From the NCBI RefSeq assembly GCF_032854445.1, contig NC_088305.1, forward strand, positions 13,581,606 through 13,645,605: DNA of 64,000 nt, written 5' to 3'. Of this stretch, positions 58,216 through 64,000 are shown piece by piece (position 1 is the first letter of the stretch; each line of letters opens with the position of its first letter). The notes under the pieces were generated by a model. The model had not been told where the DNA came from. It saw only the letters and a program-made list of their open reading frames with translations, and made no database searches. This stretch comes from Liolophura sinensis (taxonomy: Eukaryota; Mollusca; Polyplacophora; Chitonida; Chitonidae). Both the position numbers and the translations under genes were made by a program.

Positions 58216-61200
58216 AAGTGGCTTGGTGTGAGAGATAGGCAAATCAGGCTATGACTCAGTGGCATGGTGTGAGAGGCACATCCAGTTATGCCCTGTCAGC
58301 CAAGCCTCAGTGGCTTGGGTGTTAGAGATAGGCACATCCAATCTATGCCCTATCAGCTAAGTCTCATTGGCTTTGTGTGAGAGATAGGCAAATCCAGGCT
58401 ATGCCCTATCAGCCAAGCCTTACTATCTTGGTGTGAGAGATAGGCAAATCCAGGTTATGCCCTGTCAGCTAAGCCTCATTGGCTTAGTTTCAGAGACAGG
58501 CACTCCAGGCTATGCCCTGTCAGCTAAGCCCTTGTTGGCGTGGTGTGAGAGTAGGCAAATCCAGGCTCTGTCATGTCAGCTAAGCCTCAGTGGCTTGGTG
58601 TGAGAGATAGGCATATCCAAACTATGCCCTGTCAGCTCAGCCTCATTGGCTTGGTGTGAGAGATAGGACACATCCAGGCTATGCTATGTCAAGCTAAGCC
58701 TCATTGGCTTGGTGTGAGAGATAGGCACATCCAGGCTATGCCCTGTCAGCTCAACCTCATTGGCTTGGTGCGAGAGATAGGCACATCCAGACCTATGCCC
58801 TGTCAGCTAAGCCTCATTGGCTTGGTGTGAGAGATAGGCAAATCCAGGCTCTGCCATGTCAGCCAAGCCTCATTGGGCTTGGTGTGAGAGAAAGGCACAT
58901 CCAGGCTATGCCTGTCAGCTAAGCCTCATTGGCTTGGTGTGAGAGATAGGCAAATCCAGGCTCTGCCATGTCAGCTAAGCCTCATTGGCTTGGTGCGAGA
59001 GATAGGCACATCCAGGTTATGCCCTGTCAGCTAAGCCTCATTGGCTTGGTGTGAGAGATAGGCACATCCAGGCTATGCCCTGTCAGCTAAGCCTCATTGG
59101 CTTGGTGTGAGAGATAGACACATCCAGGCTATGCCCTGTCAGCTCAACCTCATTGGCTTGGTGTGAGAGATAGGCACATCCAGGTTATGCCCTGTCAGCC
59201 AAGCCTCATTGGCTTGGTGTGAGAGATAGACACATCCAGGCTATGCCCTGTCAGCAAAGCCTCTGTGGCTTGGTGTGAGAGATAGACACATCCAGGTTAT
59301 GCCCTGTCAGGCTAAGCCTCATTGGCTTGGTGTGAGAGATAGACACATCCAGGCTATGCTATGTCAGCTAAGCCTCATTGGCTTGGTGTGAGAGATAGGC
59401 AAATCCAGGTTATGCCCTGTCAGCCAAGCCTCATTGGCTTGGTGTGAGAGATAGGCACATCCAGGTTATGCCCTGTCAGCTAAGCCTCATTGGCTTGGTG
59501 TGAGAGATAGACACAATCCAGGCTATGCCCTGTCAGCTAAGCCTCATTGGCTTGGTGTGAGAGATAGATACATCCAGGCTATGCTATGTCAGCTAAGCCT
59601 CATTGGCTTGGTGTGAGAGGTAGGCACATCCAGGTTATGCCCTGTCAGCCAAGCCTCATTGGCTTGGTGTGAGAGATAGGCACATCCAGGGATGCCCTGT
59701 CAGCTAAGCCTCATTGGCTTGGTGTGAGAGATAGGCACATCCAGGCTGATGCCCTGTCAGCTAAGCCTCATTGGCTTGGTGTGAGAGATAGGCACATCCA
59801 GGCTATGCCATGTCAGCCAAGCCTCATTGGCTTGGTGTGAGAGATAGGCGGCACATCCAGGCTTGATGCCCTGTCAGCTCAACCTCATTGGCTTGGTGCG
59901 AGAGATAGGCACATCCAGGCTCTGCCCTGTCAGCTAAGCCTCATTGGCTTGGTGTGAGAGATAGGCACATCCAAGCTATGCCATGTCAGCCAAGCCTCAT
60001 TGGCTTGGTGTGAGAGATAGGCACATCCAGGCTATGCCCTGTCAGCTCAACCTCATTGGCTTGGTGCGAGAGATAGGCACATCCAGGCTATGCCCTGTCA
60101 GCTAAGCCTCATTGGCTTGGTGTGAGAGATAGGCAAATCCAGGCTCTGCCATGTCAGCTAAGCCTCATTGCTTGGTGCGAGAGATAGGCACATCCTGGTT
60201 ATGCCCTGTCAGCTAAGCCTCATTGGCTTGGTGTGAGAGATAAGCACATCCAGGCTATGCCATGTCAGCTAAGCCTCATTGGCTTGGTGTGAGAGATAGA
60301 TACATCCAGGCTATGCTATGTCAGCTCAACCTCATTGGCTTGGTGCGAGAGATAGGCAACATCCAGGGTTATGCCCTGTCAGCCAAGCCTCATTGGCTTG
60401 GTGTGAGAGATAGACACATCCAGGCTAGGCCCTGTCAGCTAAGCCTTGTTGCTTGGTGTGAGAGATAGGCAAATCCAGGCTATGCCCTGTCAGCTAAGCC
60501 TCATTGGCTTGGTGTGAGAGATAGGCACATCCAGGCTATGCCCTGTCAGCCAAGCCTCATTGGCTTGGTGTGAGAGATAGGCACATCCAGGCTATGCCCT
60601 GTCAGCTCAACCTCATTGGCTTGGTGCGAGAGATAGGCACATCCAGGCTCTGCCCTGTCAGCTAAGCCTCATTGCTTGGTGTGAGAGATCACAATCCAAG
60701 CTATGCCATGTCAGCCAAGCCTCATTGGCTTGGTGTGAGAGATAGGCACATCCAGGCTATGCCCTGTCAGCTCAACCTCATTGGCTTGGTGCGAGAGATA
60801 GGCACATCCAGGCTATGCCCTGTCAGCTAAGCCTCATTGGCTTGGTGTGAGAGATAGGCAAATCCAGGCTCTGCCATGTCAGCTAAGCCTCATTGGCTTG
60901 GTGCGAGAGATAGGCACATCCAGGTTATGCCCTGTCAGCTAAGCCTCATTGGCTTGGTGTGAGAGATAAGCACATCCAGGCTATGCATGTCAGCTAAGCC
61001 TCATTGGCTTGGTGTGAGAGATAGACACATCCAGGCTATGCCCTGTCAGCTCAACCTCATTGGCTTGGTGCGAGAGATAGGCACATCCAGGTTATGCCCT
61101 GTCAGCCAAGCCTCATTGGCTTGGTGTGAGAGATAGACACATCCAGGCTATGCCCTGTCAGCTAAGCCTTGTTGGCTTGGTGTGAGAGATAGGCAAATCC

Positions 61201-62355
61201 AGGCTATGCCCTGTCAGCTAAGCCTCATTGGCTTGGTGTGAGAGATAGATACATCCAGGGCTATGCTATGTCAGCTAAGCCTCATTGGCTTGGTGTGAGA
61301 GGTAGGCACATCCAGGTTATGCCCTGTCAGCCAAGCCTCATTGGCTTGGTGTGAGAGATAGGCACATCCAGGTTATGCCCTGTCAGCTAAGCCTCATTGG
61401 CTTGGTGTGAGAGATAGGCACATCCAGGCTATGCCCTGTCAGCTAAGCCTCATTGCTTGGTGTGAGAGATAGGCACATCCAGGCTATGCCATGTCAGCCA
61501 AGCCTCATTGGCTTGGTGTGAGAGATAGGCACATCCAGGCTATGCCCTGTCAGCTCAACCTCATTGGCTTGGTGCGAGAGATAGGCACATCCAGGCTATG
61601 CCCTGTCAGGCTAAGCCTCATTGGCTTGGTGTGAGAGATAGGCACATCCAAACTATGCCATGTCAGCCAAGCCTCATTGGCTTGGTGTGAGAGATAGGCA
61701 CATCCAGGCTATGCCCTGTCAGCTCAACCTCATTGGCTTGGTGCGAGAGATAGGCACATCCAGGACTATGCCCTGTCAGCTAAGCCTCATTGGCTTGGTG
61801 TGAGAGATAGGCAAATCCAGGCTCTGCCATGTCAGCCAAGCCTCATTGGCTTGGTGTGAGAGATAGGCACATCCAGGCTATGCCCTGTCAGCTAAGCCTC
61901 ATTGGCTTGGTGTGAGAGATAGGCAAATCCAGGCTCTGCCATGTCAGCTAAGCCTCATTGGCTTGGTGCGAGAGATAGGCACATCCAGGGTTATGCCCTG
62001 TCAGCTAAGCCTCATTGGCTTGGTGTGAGAGATAGGCACATCCAGGCTATGCCCTGTCAGCTAAGCCTCATTGGCTTGGTGTGAGAGATAGACACATCCA
62101 GGCTATGCCCTGTCAGCTCAACCTCATTGGCTTGTGTGAGAGATAGGCACATCCAGGTTATGCCCTGTCAGCCAAGCCTCATTGGCTTGGTGTGAGAGAT
62201 AGACACATCCAGGCTATGCCCTGTCAGCAAAGCCTCTGTGGCTTGGTGTGAGAGATAGACACATCCAGGTTATGCCCTGTCAGCTAAGCCTCATTGGCTT
62301 GGTGTGAGAGATAGGCACTTCCAGGCTATGCCATGTCAGCAAAGCCTCAGTGGCT
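58216..62355. repeat. 56-bp satellite array, about 74 units, with higher-order structure
   Basis: Monomer: TCATTGGCTTGGTGTGAGAG, ATAGGCACATCCAGGCTATG, CCCTGTCAGCTAAGCC. The first few units (58216-58560) are the most diverged, as expected at an array edge. The variant CAGCTCAACC marks positions 59874, 60043, 60322, 60603, 60768, 61047, 61551 and 61720. The first three recur 725-729 bp later, a 13-unit higher-order repeat. Many units contain CCAAGCC-TCATT-GGCTTGG, a 7-bp stem with 5-nt loop. Not coding. Confidence 0.97.
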
Positions 62356-62555
62356 NNNNNNNNNNNNNNNNNNNNNNNNNNNNNNNNNNNNNNNNNNNNN
62401 NNNNNNNNNNNNNNNNNNNNNNNNNNNNNNNNNNNNNNNNNNNNNNNNNNNNNNNNNNNNNNNNNNNNNNNNNNNNNNNNNNNNNNNNNNNNNNNNNNNN
62501 NNNNNNNNNNNNNNNNNNNNNNNNNNNNNNNNNNNNNNNNNNNNNNNNNNNNNNN
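62356..62555. other. Assembly gap (200 N)
   Basis: Exactly 200 N, a conventional placeholder size, placed inside or at the end of the satellite array. True length unknown. Confidence 0.99.
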
Positions 62556-63782
62556 CCCGTGGTCTTTACTTTAAGAATTCCTGATTAAAACTTGATTTAT
62601 AGATTTACTATAAATGTCAGCCAAATATGTCTGTTGGGGTATAGGCCTTGTTTTACATCCCTTTTTTCTAAATAATAATTATTATTTTTTGTTGTTTGTT
62701 TTACCTAACATTACTAGATCAGCAGAATTTCTTAGTAGTGCTCAATATAATTTGTGGTCATTAAACTCGCATGATACACGATCACGTTAGGGGATAGTGT
62801 GTTGATAACAGGTGAGAACTGTACCTGTGTTGATCCGCTGTAACTAAGATTTCACCTGCTAAGTGCTAACGAGAGAACAGACATAGCACCTGTAGAAATG
62901 GGTAAAACACTCTGCCGGCCAGGTGTGTTCATTCTGTGAAGATGAGTGTCTGTTACAGCAAGGCTTGTGGGTGTTATATGGGGCCACTCATGTCCATTGT
63001 CACAGATGCATTACAGTACTCCGTGAATATTACAGCCAGTGTACAGACCACATCTGTGTATCGGAACAAGGACATTGTTTGTGATGCATGTCCTCATATC
63101 ATGATTGTGTTCTACCGCAAGAGTAGCTAAAAACTGCAGGTAAACAGTATGTGGGGAGTTTGAGACTGTGCTTTGCTGGTACATGGCTATTTTATAACAG
63201 CGTCAGGAGTATTACTGTATATAGAAAAGGCACTCATATACAGGCTAGTGTATTTGGCATAGGGCACCTGCTCCGCAAAGCTTATAATAGCTAAAGTGGC
63301 CTGAAATGACACATTCTTTGTGGGCTGTTCATAACCTTGTGGAGAGTTGAGCCAGCTAAACAGGGATCAATTGGTAATAACGCCCACTAGGACTGCCTCA
63401 AAAAAAAAAACAGACTTCACGAACTTGGCCGGATTCACCCGCTGAACTCATGATCAAGTGTCAGCAAAGATTGTAAGTGTTGTGAACTATATGACTACTG
63501 CTGACATGCATCATTTGCTGTTTGTTTTTCAGTGTTGCAGTTTTTCCAAGAGAAAAAAAACAGGGCAAAAACAAAAATGCATGATTGCAATCCATGCTTA
63601 TGTTTCATGTCATTTTGCTTTTGGTACAAAAAAAAATGTAGATGAAGTTTTACTTGTGCTTGATATGGTGTGCTGGAGAAGATTTAGGTGAGTAACTTGG
63701 AAAACAAGTGTACATGTCGCTCTGGATACCTGGTGTGGTGTGGCCCTTAAAACCATCATTGCAGCCATTTTTGCCTCTTTGC
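62556..63782. other. Intergenic, no gene seen
   Basis: Ordinary sequence right after the gap, with no satellite units. Short chance frames only. Confidence 0.5.
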
Positions 63783-63954
63783 CTGGCTTCCTCTCCAGCT
63801 GTAAGTGGGAAGGTCTGTCAGCAACCTGCGGATGGTCGTGGGTTCCCCCGGGCTTTGCACGTTTTCACCCACCATAATGCTGGCCGCCGTCGTATAAGTG
63901 AAATATTCTTGAGTACGGCGTAGAACACCAATCAGATAAATAAATCAATCAAAT
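63783..63954 (+). mobile_element. SINE-A, 5' truncated, 8-bp target duplication
   Basis: GTAAGTGGGAAGGTCTGTCA, ACCTGCGGATGGTCGTGGGT, CATAATGCTGGCCGCCGTCG, ACACCAATCAGATAAATAAA. CTCTTTGC flanks it at 63775-63782 and 63955-63962. Confidence 0.94.
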
Positions 63955-64000
63955 CTCTTTGCAGTTGATTTGTAAAAGTTCAACCTTATGTCACTGTAAT

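Noticed and set aside
60262-60468. Open frame inside the 56-bp satellite
   Set aside because: The monomer is not a multiple of three and the frame shifts between units; chance opening.
58216-62355. CRISPR-like array
   Set aside because: Units are contiguous 56-bp repeats without unique spacers in an animal genome; this is a satellite.

Overview
This is non-repeat-masked animal (eukaryotic) DNA, AT-rich and almost gene-free. One gene can be proved from the sequence: a minus-strand ortholog of PTF1A, the pancreas/neural bHLH transcription factor, in two exons (about 41.4-44.0 kb). The rest is intergenic or intronic DNA filled with SINEs, small inverted-repeat elements, minisatellites, AT microsatellites and a 4-kb satellite array that runs into an assembly gap. 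The intron with consensus splice signals, the tRNA-derived SINEs with target-site duplications and the satellite all rule out a bacterium. The SINE with an AATCAAATAAATAAATA tail, the SINE ending in GACGTTAAACCC and the repeat load suggest a lophotrochozoan, most likely a mollusc and perhaps a gastropod. That assignment is an inference.

Layout. 0-6 kb: no gene, a SINE fragment, and scattered GCATGCGC motifs in a CpG-richer stretch. 6-11 kb: a duplicated 230-bp segment, one copy of which carries a tail-only SINE insertion; a large inverted repeat around (AT)n; a 15-bp minisatellite; and a full-length SINE-B. 11-20 kb: many copies of two unclassified interspersed families, called C and D here. 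20-25 kb: two copies of a terminal-inverted-repeat element (F), a second such element (G), SINE-B, and long AT tracts. 25-38 kb: mostly featureless, with a CpG cluster at 28.1 kb, a 42-bp minisatellite at 30.2 kb, a recent 168/158-bp duplication at 30.9 kb, a possible promoter with TCTCGCGAGA at 35.1 kb and a 64-bp array at 37.8 kb. 41.4-44.4 kb: PTF1A and its likely promoter (CCAAT box, GC box, E-box). 45-56 kb: family D, AT tract, degenerate ~43-bp, 66-bp and 36-bp arrays, and several SINE-A copies with clear target-site duplications. 58.2-62.4 kb: about 74 copies of a 56-bp satellite monomer with higher-order organisation, then 200 N. 62.6-64 kb: no gene and one SINE-A.

The PTF1A model is strong. 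The bHLH domain, a phase-1 intron right after the conserved ..CHRG residues, and both tryptophan motifs in exon 2 (GHSLSW and KIWTPEDPR) are visible. The first exon contains a one-base frame break between the N-terminal segment and the bHLH domain, probably an assembly indel. I found no convincing multi-gene system; the most unusual items are genomic structures.
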